Position numbers and translations under genes: made by a program
The notes under the pieces: generated by a model
The model's database searches: none
Told to the model about the DNA's origin: nothing
The model's input: only the letters and a program-made list of their open reading frames with translations
Source: Pseudomonas fragi
GTDB taxonomy: Bacteria; Pseudomonadota; Gammaproteobacteria; Pseudomonadales; Pseudomonadaceae
Length of the DNA stretch: 64,000 nucleotides
Reading direction: 5' to 3'
Assembly: GCF_025426255.1 (NCBI RefSeq)
Contig: NZ_CP104861.1
Span: 372,001-436,000 of the forward strand
In this document: positions 35,213 to 45,364 of the stretch, one piece after another
Numbering within the stretch: the first letter of the stretch is position 1
How the letters are laid out: the number at the start of each line of letters is the position of its first letter

Positions 35213-37390
35213 TTACAGGCCGTTTTTGGCTTTGAACTCGCGACGACGACGGTGCAGTACCGGTTCGGTATAGCCGTTCGGCTGTTTGGTGCCTTCGATC
35301 ACCAGCTCGACTGCCGCCTGGAAGGCGATGTTGCTGTCGAAGTTCGGCGCCAATGGACGGTACAACGCGTCGTTGGCGTTCTGGCGGTCAACCACAGGCG
35401 CCATGCGCTTTAGGCTTTCCATGACCTGGGTCTGGCTGACGATGCCATGACGCAGCCAGTTGGCGATGTGCTGGCTGGAAATACGCAGCGTTGCACGGTC
35501 TTCCATCAGGCCGATATCGTTGATATCCGGCACCTTCGAACAACCCACGCCCTGGTCGATCCAGCGCACCACATAGCCCAGAATGCCCTGGGAGTTGTTG
35601 TCCAGTTCGTTCTGGATCTGCTCCGGGGTCCACTGCGGGTTCACCGCCAGCGGGATGGTCAGGATGTCGTCCACCGAGGCCGGAGTGCGCTTGGCCAGTT
35701 CGGCCTGACGGGCGAACACGTCAACCTTGTGGTAATGCAGCGCGTGCAAGGCCGCGGCGGTCGGTGATGGCACCCAGGCGGTGTTGGCACCGGCCAGCGG
35801 GTGAGCGATTTTTTGCTCCAGCATCGCGGCCATCAGGTCGGGCATGGCCCACATGCCTTTACCGATTTGCGCACGGCCTTGCAGGCCAGTGCTCAAGCCG
35901 ACATCGACGTTGTTGTTTTCGTAGGCCGAAATCCACTTCTCGGCTTTCATGTCGGCCTTGCGCACCATCGGCCCGGCTTCCATCGAGGTATGGATCTCGT
36001 CGCCGGTGCGGTCCAGGAAGCCGGTGTTGATAAACACCACGCGCTCGCTGGCAGCCTTGATGCACGCCTTGAGGTTGATCGTGGTGCGCCGCTCTTCGTC
36101 CATGATCCCGACTTTGAGCGTGTTGCGTGGCAGCTTGAGCACGTCTTCGATGCGGCCAAACAGTTCGTTGGTGAACGCCGCTTCTTCAGCGCCGTGCATC
36201 TTCGGCTTCACGATGTAGACCGAGCCGGTGCGGCTGTTGCTGCGCGTGGCTTTACCGTTAAGGCTGTGGATCGCTGCGAGGCTGGTCAGCAGACCGTCGA
36301 GAATGCCTTCTGGCACTTCGTTGCCATCTTTGTCGAGGATCGCATCGATGGTCATCAAATGACCGACGTTGCGCACGAACAGCAGCGAGCGGCCGTGCAG
36401 GCTGACGGTGCCGCCGTTGGGCGCCGTGTACTCGCGGTCCGGGTTCATGGTGCGGGTGAAGGTCTGGCCGCCCTTGGACACTTGCTCGCTCAGATCGCCC
36501 TTCATCAGGCCGAGCCAGTTGCGGTAAATCACTACCTTGTCATCGGCATCGACGGCGGCAACCGAGTCTTCGCAGTCCATGATGGTGGTCAGGGCCGCTT
36601 CCATCAGCACGTCTTTAACGCCTGCAGCGTCGGTCTGGCCGACCGGGCTCGATGCGTCGATCTGGATTTCGAAGTGCAGGCCATTGTGCTTGAGCAGCAC
36701 GGCGGTCGGCGCTGCTGCTGAACCGTGGTAACCGATCAGTTGCGCGGCGTCGCGCAGGCCGGTGCTGGCGCCGTCCTTGAGGGTAACCTGCAAGGCGCCG
36801 TCAACGATGGCGTAGCTGTTGGAGTCAACGTGAGTGCCGCTGGCCAGAGGCGCGGCTTCGTCGAGAAAGGCGCGGGCGAAGGCAATGACCTTGTCGCCAC
36901 GGACCTTGTTGTAGCCTTTACCCTTCTCGGCACCATCGGCTTCGCTGATGGCATCGGTGCCGTACAACGCGTCGTACAGCGAACCCCAGCGGGCGTTCGA
37001 GGCGTTGAGGGCAAAGCGCGCATTCATGACTGGTACTACCAATTGCGGGCCAGCCATGCGAGCGATTTCGTCATCGACGTTTTGCGTCGTTGCCTGGAAA
37101 TCTGCGGCTTCTGGCTGCAGATACCCAATATCCTGGAGGAAGGCTTTATAAGCCACGGCGTCATGGGCCTTGCCGGCCTGAGCCTGGTGCCAGGCGTCGA
37201 TCCGCGCCTGCAAATCATCGCGTTTGGCGAGCAGTGCTTTGTTCTTGGGCGCCAGGTCATTGATGACCTTATCGGCACCTGCCCAGAACTGATCGGCGGT
37301 GAGGCCGGTACCGGGAATAGCTTCGTTGTTTACGAAGTCGAACAGGACTTTGGCGACCTGCAGGCCACCGACGTGAACGTGTTCAGTCAT
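35213..37390 (-). CDS. glcB: Malate synthase G
   Basis: A 725-residue enzyme condensing glyoxylate with acetyl-CoA to malate, the full length for class G. Recognisable parts are [20 protein letters not shown], the [12 protein letters not shown] loop, [20 protein letters not shown] and [20 protein letters not shown]. The ATG at 37390 has GAGG 6 nt upstream; the GTG 12 bp earlier was rejected. It is needed for growth on acetate, fatty acids or glycolate, and may be connected to the CBS/DUF294 and response-regulator genes next to it. Confidence 0.95.
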   Translation of the reverse strand: MTEHVHVGGLQVAKVLFDFVNNEAIPGTGLTADQFWAGADKVINDLAPKNKALLAKRDDLQARIDAWHQAQAGKAHDAVAYKAFLQDIGYLQPEAADFQATTQNVDDEIARMAGPQLVVPVMNARFALNASNARWGSLYDALYGTDAISEADGAEKGKGYNKVRGDKVIAFARAFLDEAAPLASGTHVDSNSYAIVDGALQVTLKDGASTGLRDAAQLIGYHGSAAAPTAVLLKHNGLHFEIQIDASSPVGQTDAAGVKDVLMEAALTTIMDCEDSVAAVDADDKVVIYRNWLGLMKGDLSEQVSKGGQTFTRTMNPDREYTAPNGGTVSLHGRSLLFVRNVGHLMTIDAILDKDGNEVPEGILDGLLTSLAAIHSLNGKATRSNSRTGSVYIVKPKMHGAEEAAFTNELFGRIEDVLKLPRNTLKVGIMDEERRTTINLKACIKAASERVVFINTGFLDRTGDEIHTSMEAGPMVRKADMKAEKWISAYENNNVDVGLSTGLQGRAQIGKGMWAMPDLMAAMLEQKIAHPLAGANTAWVPSPTAAALHALHYHKVDVFARQAELAKRTPASVDDILTIPLAVNPQWTPEQIQNELDNNSQGILGYVVRWIDQGVGCSKVPDINDIGLMEDRATLRISSQHIANWLRHGIVSQTQVMESLKRMAPVVDRQNANDALYRPLAPNFDSNIAFQAAVELVIEGTKQPNGYTEPVLHRRRREFKAKNGL

Positions 37391-37825
37391 TGCTTGCCTC
37401 ACTCATTTTTATTTAAAGCCTGACACCGCCTTGGCTCATGCGGGCGGGGTGGTGCGGGTTATTGCAGACGCCTTGACGGACCGTGTTGCAAATTATGTAG
37501 TGGTCGCCGAGGCATACTACATGATCAATTGCAGATGTGAAAATCAGACTGATCACGTCGTTCTGCGACCGTTTTTACGCTATCGGTCACACAGAAGAAC
37601 AAGATGTTCTCAAGAAATATGCAGGTTGTCCCGGATAATTCTAAAAACAGTACACAATTTAATCCGTGGTGATTTGGTTTTGACGGGTGTAGCCGCTGCC
37701 GCAGGCTGCGATAAGGCCCGTAGGGCCTTCAAAAATCCAAACCCATCGCAGCCTTCGGCAGCGGCTACAGGTATTTCATAGCGGCCTATACTCAACCGAC
37801 CCCCCTAATAAGAGAGCCCCCCGCC
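37391..37825. other. 435-bp region between glcB and gcvR
   Basis: It carries the glcB promoter region. An inverted repeat ATGTAGT-N14-ACTACAT lies at 37495-37522, about 105-130 bp before the glcB start, as a possible operator. A family-A REP pair occupies 37688-37769. No gene was seen. Confidence 0.5.
37688..37769. repeat. Paired REP palindromes, family A
   Basis: TGTAGCCGCTGCCGCAGGCT with an inverted right arm that has one change (CCTTCGGCAGCGGCTACA). Confidence 0.88.
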
Positions 37826-38344
37826 ATGAACCATCTTGTGATTACGGTCTTTGCCCAGGACAAGGCCGGGCAGGTCGAGCGTATTGCCCAATGCATCGCC
37901 GAGCATGGGGGTAATTGGCTGGAGAGTCGAATGTCGCGAATGGCCGGGCAATTTGCCGGGATCTTGCGCGTAGGTGTGCCCGCCGAGGCCCACGATGAGC
38001 TGGTCGATGCACTGCACGGTCTGGCCAAGGAAGGGATTCGGGTATTGATTGCCGAAAGTGGCATCGAGCAATCCTGCACCTGGAAGCCCATCGCCATGGA
38101 GCTGGTAGGTAACGACCGCCCCGGTATTGTGCGCGACATTACCCGGGTGCTGACGGAGCAGGGGGTGAATCTGGAGCGGCTGGTGACAGATGTGCGGCCC
38201 GCGCCGATGAGCAACGAGCCGCTGTTTCATGCCGAGGCGATTTTGGCGGTGCCTCTGACCTTGTCCCTGGACGTACTGCAAAAACGTCTGGAAACCTTGG
38301 CGGATGAACTGGTGGTTGATCTTAAGTTCAGCACCGAGGACTAA
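37826..38344 (+). CDS. gcvR: Glycine cleavage system regulator GcvR-like (two ACT domains)
   Basis: A 172-residue protein of two ACT domains, the first starting LVITVFAQDKAGQVERIAQC and the second starting AMELVGNDRPGIVRDITRVL. ACT domains bind glycine or other amino acids. GcvR in E. coli restrains GcvA-driven glycine cleavage genes. GcvA and gcv genes are not in this window. It is close behind a REP pair and converges with rarD, with only 3 bp between stop codons. Confidence 0.8.
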   Translation: MNHLVITVFAQDKAGQVERIAQCIAEHGGNWLESRMSRMAGQFAGILRVGVPAEAHDELVDALHGLAKEGIRVLIAESGIEQSCTWKPIAMELVGNDRPGIVRDITRVLTEQGVNLERLVTDVRPAPMSNEPLFHAEAILAVPLTLSLDVLQKRLETLADELVVDLKFSTED

Positions 38345-38347
38345 GCT

Positions 38348-39235
38348 TCAACCGCGCTGGCGCATGCTGAACCAGGCATCGAGGCTGTACACCACCAGAC
38401 CGGCCCAGATAAATACGAAGGCGAGCAGGGTACTGTCGGACAAGTGCTCGCCGTACACCGTTATCGCCAGGATCAATACCAGCGTCGGCGCGATGTACTG
38501 CATAAAACCCAGCGTGGTGTAAGGCAAATGCCGTGCGGCGGCGTTGAAACACACCAGCGGTATCAGCGTTGCCGGGCCGGCAGCCACCAGCAACCAAGCT
38601 TCTGAACTGCTCCAGAATTCGCTATGGGCACTGTTGGCCTCAGGGTGCAGCAGCAGCCAGCCGATGGCGACGGGGACCAGGATCCAGGTCTCGACCACCA
38701 GTCCCGGTAGCGCCTTGACCGGCGCCTGCTTGCGGATCAGGCCGTAAAACCCGAAGCTCAGCGCCAACACCAGCGAGACCCACGGCAGGCTGCCGACTTG
38801 CCACACTTGTTGCGCCACTCCGGCGGCGGCCAGACCCACCGCAATCCACTGCAGGCGGCGCAGGCGTTCGCCCAGCAACAACATGCCGAGCAGCACGTTG
38901 ACCAGCGGGTTGATGTAGTACCCCAGGCTGGCTTCAAGCATGCGGTCGTTGTTCACCGCCCACACGTAGGTCAGCCAGTTGACGGCGATCAGCAGGCCGC
39001 TGATGGTCAGCACGCCAATGCGTTTGGGGTTGTCGCGCAGTTCTTGCCACCAGCCGGGATGTTTCCATACCAGCAGCAACAGTGAGCCGAACAGCGCGGA
39101 CCAGAGCACCCGGTTCACGATAATTTCGGCGGCCGGGACGCTGGCCAGTAGTTTGAAATAGAGCGGGAAGATGCCCCAGATGACATAGGCGCTAAGGCCT
39201 AAAATATACCCGCGACGCGGGTTGGCGGCTTGCAT
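38348..39235 (-). CDS. rarD: RarD-type EamA transporter
   Basis: A 295-residue inner-membrane protein with about ten hydrophobic helices, two EamA repeats and the opening GYILGLSAYVIWGIFPLYFK typical of RarD. Substrates are unproven; family names refer to chloramphenicol resistance. The ATG at 39235 has AAGGA 6 nt upstream. Confidence 0.88.
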   Translation of the reverse strand: MQAANPRRGYILGLSAYVIWGIFPLYFKLLASVPAAEIIVNRVLWSALFGSLLLLVWKHPGWWQELRDNPKRIGVLTISGLLIAVNWLTYVWAVNNDRMLEASLGYYINPLVNVLLGMLLLGERLRRLQWIAVGLAAAGVAQQVWQVGSLPWVSLVLALSFGFYGLIRKQAPVKALPGLVVETWILVPVAIGWLLLHPEANSAHSEFWSSSEAWLLVAAGPATLIPLVCFNAAARHLPYTTLGFMQYIAPTLVLILAITVYGEHLSDSTLLAFVFIWAGLVVYSLDAWFSMRQRG

Positions 39236-39302
39236 GCAGAATCCTTGCTTAGGCAACTAACGGACACGGAAGAAGCCAAGAGTGTAAGCAGGTTTTTCCA
39301 TT

Positions 39303-39389
39303 TGTGGGAGCGGGCTTGCTCGCGATTGCATCACCGCGATTATCCAGGGGCACCGCGTCGCCTGAATCGCGAGCAAGCCCGCTCCCACG
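39303..39389. repeat. Paired REP palindromes, family B
   Basis: TGTGGGAGCGGGCTTGCTCGCGATT and inverse AATCGCGAGCAAGCCCGCTCCCAC, between rarD and srkA. Confidence 0.9.
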
Positions 39390-39409
39390 AGAGCAACAAT
39401 GAGGGCTGA

Positions 39410-40384
39410 TCAGAACAGCTTCAGCGGTTCTTCATTGAGCGCCGACAATTGTTCGCGCAGCGCCAGGATCTGGTCGCCCCAATAACGTTCAGTGCCAAAC
39501 CACGGAAAACTGTGGGGGAATGCCGGGTCGTCCCAACGTCGCGCCAGCCATGCGCTGTAGTGCATCAGACGCAAGGCGCGCAGCGGTTCGATCAGCGCCA
39601 GTTCACGTGGGTTGAAATCATGGAACTCGCTGTAACCATCCATCAGTTCGGACAGCTGGCCCAGGCATTCCTGACGATCACCGGCCAGCATCATCCATAA
39701 GTCCTGCACCGCAGGGCCCATGCGGCAGTCGTCGAGGTCGACGATATGGAACACTTCGTCGCGGCACATCATGTTGCCGGGATGGCAGTCGCCGTGCATG
39801 CGGATATTGGTGTGCGGGGTGGCGGCGTATACGTCTTCGACGCGCTTGAGCAGGTCGCGGGCGACTGACTCGTAGGCCGGGAGCAAGCTGCGCGGAATGA
39901 AGTTGCCTTCAAGCAGGGTGGTCAGCGAGTCGTGACCGAAGTTCTTCACGCCCAGCGCTTCGCGATGTTCAAACGGCTTGGTGGCGCCCACGGCATGCAG
40001 GCGACCGAGCAGTTGGCCGAGGCGATACAGCTGATCGAGATTGCCTGGCTCCGGCGCACGGCCGCCACGGCGAGGAAACAGGGTGAAGCGGAAACCTTGG
40101 TGCTCGAACAGGCTTTCACCGTTATGAATCATCGGCGCCACGACAGGTACATCGCACTCGGCCAGTTCAAAGGTGAAGCGGTGTTCTTCGAGGATCGCCT
40201 CGTTGGTCCAGCGCTGGGGGCGGTAGAACTTGGCGATCAGCGGTTGCGAGTCTTCAATACCGACCTGATACACGCGGTTTTCGTAGCTATTGAGCGCCAG
40301 CACGCGGGCATCGCTCAAGAAACCGATGCTCTCGACGGCGTCGAGCACCAGATCAGGGGTAAGTGTTGCAAACGGATGAGACAT
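39410..40384 (-). CDS. srkA: Stress response serine/threonine protein kinase SrkA (YihE)
   Basis: A 324-residue aminoglycoside-phosphotransferase-fold kinase. Catalytic D199 and N204 are in MHGDCHPGNMM, and the metal Asp in HIVDLDDC at 214-220. YihE/SrkA phosphorylates proteins at Ser/Thr and protects from stress-induced death in E. coli. AGGAG precedes the ATG at 40384; upstream in-frame starts reach into the REP pair. Confidence 0.9.
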   Translation of the reverse strand: MSHPFATLTPDLVLDAVESIGFLSDARVLALNSYENRVYQVGIEDSQPLIAKFYRPQRWTNEAILEEHRFTFELAECDVPVVAPMIHNGESLFEHQGFRFTLFPRRGGRAPEPGNLDQLYRLGQLLGRLHAVGATKPFEHREALGVKNFGHDSLTTLLEGNFIPRSLLPAYESVARDLLKRVEDVYAATPHTNIRMHGDCHPGNMMCRDEVFHIVDLDDCRMGPAVQDLWMMLAGDRQECLGQLSELMDGYSEFHDFNPRELALIEPLRALRLMHYSAWLARRWDDPAFPHSFPWFGTERYWGDQILALREQLSALNEEPLKLF

Positions 40385-40477
40385 GCTGACTCCTGCGCGC
40401 AGCAGGCTGCCGCGTCCGGCCATGCATGTTAACGCAGACCGGGTGGCTGAGGGCGATTGAATATAGTCTGGCCCCCT

Positions 40478-40564
40478 TGTGGGAGCGGGCTCGCTCGCGA
40501 TGCATGCGACGCGGTGTTTCTGGATCACCGCAGTGATGCAATCGCGAGCAGGCTCGCTCCCACA
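40478..40564. repeat. Paired REP palindromes, family B
   Basis: TGTGGGAGCGGGCTCGCTCG at left and CGAGCAGGCTCGCTCCCACA at right. Both arms carry CTCGCTCG-type variants. Confidence 0.88.
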
Positions 40565-40574
40565 AGACTTTTTG

Positions 40575-42476
40575 TTATGCGCCGACGATGCCGCCGTCTT
40601 CCCGGCTGATGGCCATGACCGAGGAGCGCGGTTTACCGTTGGGCAGGTGCTCTGGAAAGGTAGAACCGCCGTTCTCGCCTGGGTGCTGAATGCCCACGAA
40701 CAGTGTTTTGTGATCGGGTGAGAAGCTGATGCCGGTCACTTCGCAGCCAATCGGGCCGACCATAAAGCGGCGGATTTCACCGCTGACCGGGTCGGCGCAG
40801 AGCATTTGGTTATTGCCCATGCCGGCAAAGTCGCCGCTGTTGCTGGAGTCACCGTCGGTCAGAATCCACAAGCGCCCGGCATCGTCAAAGCCCAGGCCGT
40901 CGGGGCTGTTGAACATGTTCTGCGGGGTAATGTTGGCCGAGCCACCTTTGGCAGTTTTGCCGTGAACTGCCGGGTTGCCGGCCACCACAAACAGGTCCCA
41001 GTCGAAGGTGTCTGCGCCATGATCGCCATTACCTGCTTGCCAGCGCAGGACCTGGCCGTAGACGTTCTTCTCGCGCGGGTTGGGGCCGCCGACCGGTTGC
41101 CCGTCTTCGCCGCGTTTGACGTTGTTGGTCAGGGTGCAATAGACCTGGCCATCCTTGGGGTTGACGACAATCCATTCCGGGCGATCCATGCGGGTGGCGC
41201 CGACGGTACTGGCAGCCATGCGGGCGTGAATCAGCACGTCGGCCTGGCTGGCAAACCCGTTGCTGGCCTCTACACCGTTTTTGCCGTGAGTCAGTTCAAC
41301 CCATTGGCCGTGGCCCTTGGGGCGATCAGGGTTGCTGTCGCCACCGTCGAAGCGCGCCACATAGAGGGTGCCGTGGTCGAGCAGGTCGCGATTGGCCTTC
41401 GGATTTTGGTGGTTGATCTTGTCGCGGCTGATGAATTTGTAGATGAACTCGCCGCGCTCATCGTCGCCCATATAGACCACGGCGCGGCCGTCGCCCGTTT
41501 CGGCCAGTGCGGCGTTTTCGTGTTTGAAGCGGCCCAGTGCAGTGCGTTTGACCGGTGTCGAAAGCGGGTCGAACGGGTCGATTTCCACCACCCAGCCGTG
41601 ACGATTGAGTTCGTTGGGGTTGAGTGCCAAGTCGAAGCGCGGGTCATGCTGGTGCCAGTTGATATCTTTGCTGGCAGCGACTGCGCCATAGCGCTTTTGT
41701 GCCGCGTCAAAGGTCTGTTTGGGGTCGGAGCTGCCAAAGCAGTCGGTGAAGTTTTCTTCGCAGGTCAGGTAGGTGCCCCACGGGGTCTTACCGTTGGCGC
41801 AGTTCTGGAAGGTGCCCAGTGCGCGGGTGCCGCTGGCATCTGCCTGGGTGCGCAGCAAAGCATGGCCGGCTGCGGGGCCGCTCAGCTGGATGGGTGTGTT
41901 GCCGTGGATGCGGCGGTTAAAGGGTGAACCCTGAACAAACTGCCAGCCGTCGTCCTTGCGCTGAATCTCGATGACCGATACGCCTTCAGAGGCCTGGGCC
42001 TTGTTCACTTCTTCAAGCGATGTCGGTGAACCGCCGTGGGGGTAGAGGTAGCGATAGTTGGTGTATTCGTTGTTGATCGCCATCAGTGCGCGGTTCGGGT
42101 CATCGGCGAAGGCGAACAGGCTCATGCCGTCATTGTTGTCGCCAAACTGCACTTCCTGTTCGCGGGCAGTGCCGTTGCCGGAAGGGTCAAACGCCGGGCC
42201 TTTGGCCTGTAGCGGTTGGCCCCAGCTGATAAGTACCGAGGCGCGATAGCCGGGCGGCAGGCTGATGGTATCGGTGGTGGCGGCGTTGATACTGTCGAAC
42301 CCCAGCAGGTTGCTGTTGGCAGTACTGACACCGGCCGCCAGGGCGCTTCGACTGAGCAGGCCGCCACCCAGAAACATAGCTGCGCCGCACAAGGCGCCCG
42401 CGCTGATAAAGCCACGTCGACTCAGGCCGATGATCTGCTCAAGGTCGGTGGGTTGGTTTTCTTCTAATAGGCTCAT
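40575..42476 (-). CDS. phoX: PhoX-family alkaline phosphatase
   Basis: A 633-residue secreted phosphatase. A Tat signal is present (LSRRGFISAGALCGAAMFLG, twin Arg at about 24-25), so it is exported folded. The PhoX hallmarks are NCANGKTPWGTYLTCEENFT and ITPQNMFNSPDGLGFDDAGR; members bind Ca and Fe. It should release phosphate from phosphomonoesters in the periplasm or outside. No clear PHO box was identified upstream. The start at 42476 (MSLLEENQPTDLEQ) was selected because the extension reads through non-coding DNA. Confidence 0.88.
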   Translation of the reverse strand: MSLLEENQPTDLEQIIGLSRRGFISAGALCGAAMFLGGGLLSRSALAAGVSTANSNLLGFDSINAATTDTISLPPGYRASVLISWGQPLQAKGPAFDPSGNGTAREQEVQFGDNNDGMSLFAFADDPNRALMAINNEYTNYRYLYPHGGSPTSLEEVNKAQASEGVSVIEIQRKDDGWQFVQGSPFNRRIHGNTPIQLSGPAAGHALLRTQADASGTRALGTFQNCANGKTPWGTYLTCEENFTDCFGSSDPKQTFDAAQKRYGAVAASKDINWHQHDPRFDLALNPNELNRHGWVVEIDPFDPLSTPVKRTALGRFKHENAALAETGDGRAVVYMGDDERGEFIYKFISRDKINHQNPKANRDLLDHGTLYVARFDGGDSNPDRPKGHGQWVELTHGKNGVEASNGFASQADVLIHARMAASTVGATRMDRPEWIVVNPKDGQVYCTLTNNVKRGEDGQPVGGPNPREKNVYGQVLRWQAGNGDHGADTFDWDLFVVAGNPAVHGKTAKGGSANITPQNMFNSPDGLGFDDAGRLWILTDGDSSNSGDFAGMGNNQMLCADPVSGEIRRFMVGPIGCEVTGISFSPDHKTLFVGIQHPGENGGSTFPEHLPNGKPRSSVMAISREDGGIVGA

Positions 42477-42557
42477 GGCTGGCTCGGCTCTGGACGGTTT
42501 TGGCAGACACCATAAGCAGCAGGTATGACAAGGATGTTTCAAGTGTTAGCAGGGAGG

Positions 42558-42632
42558 TGTGCGGGAGCAGGCGAGCTCGCGATTATGCACAGACACAGCG
42601 TCGCCTGCATCGCGAGTAAGCCCGCTGCCACA
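42558..42632. repeat. Degenerate REP pair, family B
   Basis: TGTGCGGGAGCAGGCGAGCTCG and ATCGCGAGTAAGCCCGCTGCCACA; several changes in both arms suggest an older copy. Confidence 0.75.
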
Positions 42633-42647
42633 GGGTGGCATCGAGTG

Positions 42648-43412
42648 TTACAAGGCCGTTCCCAGTAACACCATCGATGGCGAAAACTGCACCTGAGTCT
42701 CGTCGCCAACGTGTAACTCTAATGTTTCAAGGTGTTGCGGCTCGGTAAGGGCGCACAAGGTCTGGCCATTGGGCAGACTGATGCGTACTTCGCTGGGGCC
42801 ATTGTCGGTGTGCACGATCTGTTCGATCTGGCCGTGCAGATGATTGTGATCAGGGCCGGGCAGTTGCGCGGCGCTCGTCAGTTGCAGCCAGCCTGCTTTG
42901 ATCAGCGCCACCGCCGGGCTGCCGATCGCCAGTTCCAGGCGTTGGGTGCTGTCGTGGGTGATTTGCGCGTGGAGGGTCAGGCCGCCGGGTAGTTCAAGCT
43001 GGATCAGGTCGTTGTGGCCATGCCCATGGATGGCAATCACGGTGCCATGCAACTGGTTACGGGCGCTGGTGCGCAACATCAGGCGGCCCAGCAGATCAAG
43101 GTCTTGGGAGTCTTCGGCAGCGTCCAGCACCTGATTCTGCAATGCTTGTAAGCGCTGATAAAGCCGCAGCACCCGCTCACCGGCCACGGACAGTCGAGCA
43201 CCGCCTCCCCCTTTGCCGCCGATGCTGCGCTCCACCAAGGGGGTTTGCGCCAGGTTGTTCAGTTCATCAATCGCATCCCATGCGGCTTTGTAGCTGATGC
43301 CCGCACTTTTGGCCGCAGCGGTGATCGAGCCCTGTTCGGCAATATGCTGCAACAGGGCGATGCGTTGCGGGCGGCGGACGATGTGTTGAGCGAGCAAGGT
43401 GGGCAGGTGCAT
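42648..43412 (-). CDS. modE: ModE-family molybdate-responsive regulator
   Basis: A 254-residue regulator. The N-terminal winged helix reads LLQHIAEQGSITAAAKSAGI followed by SYKAAWDAIDELNNL, the ModE signature. Two C-terminal Mop/TOBE domains (residues about 115-185 and 190-254) bind molybdate. No modABC genes are adjacent, so it acts on distant targets or is a stand-alone regulator. It lies 57 bp from the comF stop codon and on the same strand. Confidence 0.87.
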   Translation of the reverse strand: MHLPTLLAQHIVRRPQRIALLQHIAEQGSITAAAKSAGISYKAAWDAIDELNNLAQTPLVERSIGGKGGGGARLSVAGERVLRLYQRLQALQNQVLDAAEDSQDLDLLGRLMLRTSARNQLHGTVIAIHGHGHNDLIQLELPGGLTLHAQITHDSTQRLELAIGSPAVALIKAGWLQLTSAAQLPGPDHNHLHGQIEQIVHTDNGPSEVRISLPNGQTLCALTEPQHLETLELHVGDETQVQFSPSMVLLGTAL

Positions 43413-43469
43413 AACGGCAGATTCGCAAGGTGGGACGTGCCCGGAAAGTGCCTGCTCCGCCGGGGTGAG

Positions 43470-44210
43470 TCAAGGAGGCCCGTCGGGTTTTGGGGTTCGG
43501 GCCAGGCAATACACGTCTACTCGCCGTGCCCCGGTCCTGATCAACAAGCGCGCCAGGCTTTGCGCCGTGGCGCCGGTGGTCAGCACGTCATCGACCAGCG
43601 CCAGATGCAATCCGCCAACCTGCACCCCAGGCGCGAGGCTGAATGCGTGCAGCAAGTTGCGCTTGCGGGTTTTGGCATCCAGAGCCTGCTGTGCAGCGGT
43701 GTCTTGGATGCGCAGCAGCCAGTGCTCGCGCTGAGGGATGTTCAGTGCAGTGCTGAGCCATTGCGCGAGCATGGTGGCCTGGTTATAGCCGCGCTGACGC
43801 AGGCGCTTGATGGACAGGGGCACCGGTAGCAGAAAGTCGGGCCGGGGATCGCCTGAATTGAAGCCATCGAGCAGTGATTGGCTGAGAAGTTCGGCCAACA
43901 GTCGGCCATATGGCCATTTGCTGTGGTGCTTGAAGCGGATGATCAGGCTGTCGACCGGAAATCCATATACCCAGGGTGCATGCACGCGCTCGAAAGCGGG
44001 CGGTTGCTTGATGCAATGACCGCACATCAGCCCAGCCATTGGCAGTGGCAAGGCGCAGCGCTGACAGCTGTCGCCCAGCCAGGGCAGCTCCAGCTCGCAG
44101 GCAACGCACAGCGGGTGCAGTGTGTAGCTGCGTTCATCGCATAACAAACATGTCTGGTTATTAAATAACCAGATGTAAACCTGCCTAATCCATTGTGGTT
44201 GACAGTTCAT
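43470..44210 (-). CDS. comF: ComF family protein (phosphoribosyltransferase-like)
   Basis: A 246-residue protein. It has an N-terminal zinc-binding part (CLLC, CVAC, CQRC, CGHC) and a phosphoribosyltransferase domain with VDDVLTTGATAQSLARLL. ComF proteins are involved in DNA uptake in competent bacteria. AAGGA is 6-7 nt before the ATG at 44210. The first codons overlap a candidate BirA operator of the divergent bioB promoter. Confidence 0.88.
   Translation of the reverse strand: MNCQPQWIRQVYIWLFNNQTCLLCDERSYTLHPLCVACELELPWLGDSCQRCALPLPMAGLMCGHCIKQPPAFERVHAPWVYGFPVDSLIIRFKHHSKWPYGRLLAELLSQSLLDGFNSGDPRPDFLLPVPLSIKRLRQRGYNQATMLAQWLSTALNIPQREHWLLRIQDTAAQQALDAKTRKRNLLHAFSLAPGVQVGGLHLALVDDVLTTGATAQSLARLLIRTGARRVDVYCLARTPKPDGPP
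44174..44204. promoter_or_regulatory. BirA-type biotin operator in front of bioB
   Basis: TGTAAACC (44174-44181), 15 bp, then GGTTGACA (44197-44204). The BirA consensus is TTGTAAACC-N15/16-GGTTTACAA. The right half contains TTGACA, a likely -35 element for bioB, so bound BirA would block transcription. It lies inside codons 3-13 of the divergent comF gene. Confidence 0.65.
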
Positions 44211-44296
44211 GTCACATCCTTAAACATGCCGACATCCGTGCCGTGCCTGGGCGATTGCCTCAGGTTCTAGTCAAAGCATAACCAAGAGAAACGCCG

Positions 44297-45352
44297 ATGA
44301 GCGCCAGCAGCCTTGCCAACTTGCGACATGATTGGTCTTTAGCCGAAGTCCGGGCGATGTTTACCCAGCCTTTCAACGACCTGCTTTTCGAGGCGCAGAC
44401 CGTTCACCGCAAGCATTTCGATGCCAATCGGGTACAGGTTTCGACGCTGCTGTCGATCAAGACCGGCGCTTGCCCGGAAGATTGCAAATATTGTCCGCAG
44501 TCGGGCCACTACAACACTGGCCTGGCGAAAGAGAAGTTGATGCAAGTGCAAAAGGTGCTCGAAGAAGCACAGCGCGCCAAGGCCATCGGTGCCACCCGCT
44601 TTTGCATGGGCGCGGCCTGGAAGCACCCGTCGGCCAAAGACATGCCCTTCGTGCTGGAAATGGTCAAAGGCGTGAAGGCCATGGGCCTGGAAACCTGCAT
44701 GACCCTGGGCAAGCTCGATCAGGAGCAGACTGCCGCACTGGCCCACGCCGGTCTCGATTACTACAACCACAACCTCGACACCTCGCCCGAGTTCTACACC
44801 AGCATCATCACCACTCGTACGTACAGCGAGCGCCTGCAAACCCTGAGTTACGTGCGCGATAGCGGGATGAAAATCTGCTCCGGCGGGATTCTGGGCATGG
44901 GCGAGTCGCTGGACGACCGCGCCAACCTGCTGATCCAACTGGCCAACCTGCCGGAGCACCCGGAGTCGGTGCCGATCAACATGCTGGTGAAAGTGGCCGG
45001 TACGCCAATGGAAAACGCCGAAGACATCGACCCGTTTGATTTCATCCGCATGCTGGCCGTGGCGCGGATCATGATGCCGCACAGCCATGTGCGCCTGTCG
45101 GCCGGGCGTGAGGCAATGAACGAGCAAATGCAGGCGTTGGCGTTCTTTGCCGGGGCCAACTCGATTTTCTACGGTGACAAATTGCTGACCACGGCCAATC
45201 CGCAGGCGGACAAGGACATGCAACTGTTCAGCCGCCTGGGGATCTTGCCCGAAGCCCGCGAAGATCACGCAGACGAAGTGCATCAGGCGGTGATCGAACA
45301 CGCGCTGCGCGATCAGAAATCCAGCGAGCAGTTCTATAACGCTGCGGTTTAA
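44297..45352 (+). CDS. bioB: Biotin synthase
   Basis: A 351-residue radical-SAM enzyme inserting sulfur into dethiobiotin. The radical-SAM cysteines C59, C63 and C66 are in [10 protein letters not shown]. Other family segments are [20 protein letters not shown] and [20 protein letters not shown]. It heads the bioBFHCD operon, which is ordered as in P. aeruginosa. Confidence 0.96.
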   Translation: MSASSLANLRHDWSLAEVRAMFTQPFNDLLFEAQTVHRKHFDANRVQVSTLLSIKTGACPEDCKYCPQSGHYNTGLAKEKLMQVQKVLEEAQRAKAIGATRFCMGAAWKHPSAKDMPFVLEMVKGVKAMGLETCMTLGKLDQEQTAALAHAGLDYYNHNLDTSPEFYTSIITTRTYSERLQTLSYVRDSGMKICSGGILGMGESLDDRANLLIQLANLPEHPESVPINMLVKVAGTPMENAEDIDPFDFIRMLAVARIMMPHSHVRLSAGREAMNEQMQALAFFAGANSIFYGDKLLTTANPQADKDMQLFSRLGILPEAREDHADEVHQAVIEHALRDQKSSEQFYNAAV

Positions 45353-45364
45353 ATCACATATCCC

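Noticed and set aside
43413..43469. Small gene between modE and comF
   Set aside because: Only 57 bp are available and no start codon with a ribosome site was seen.
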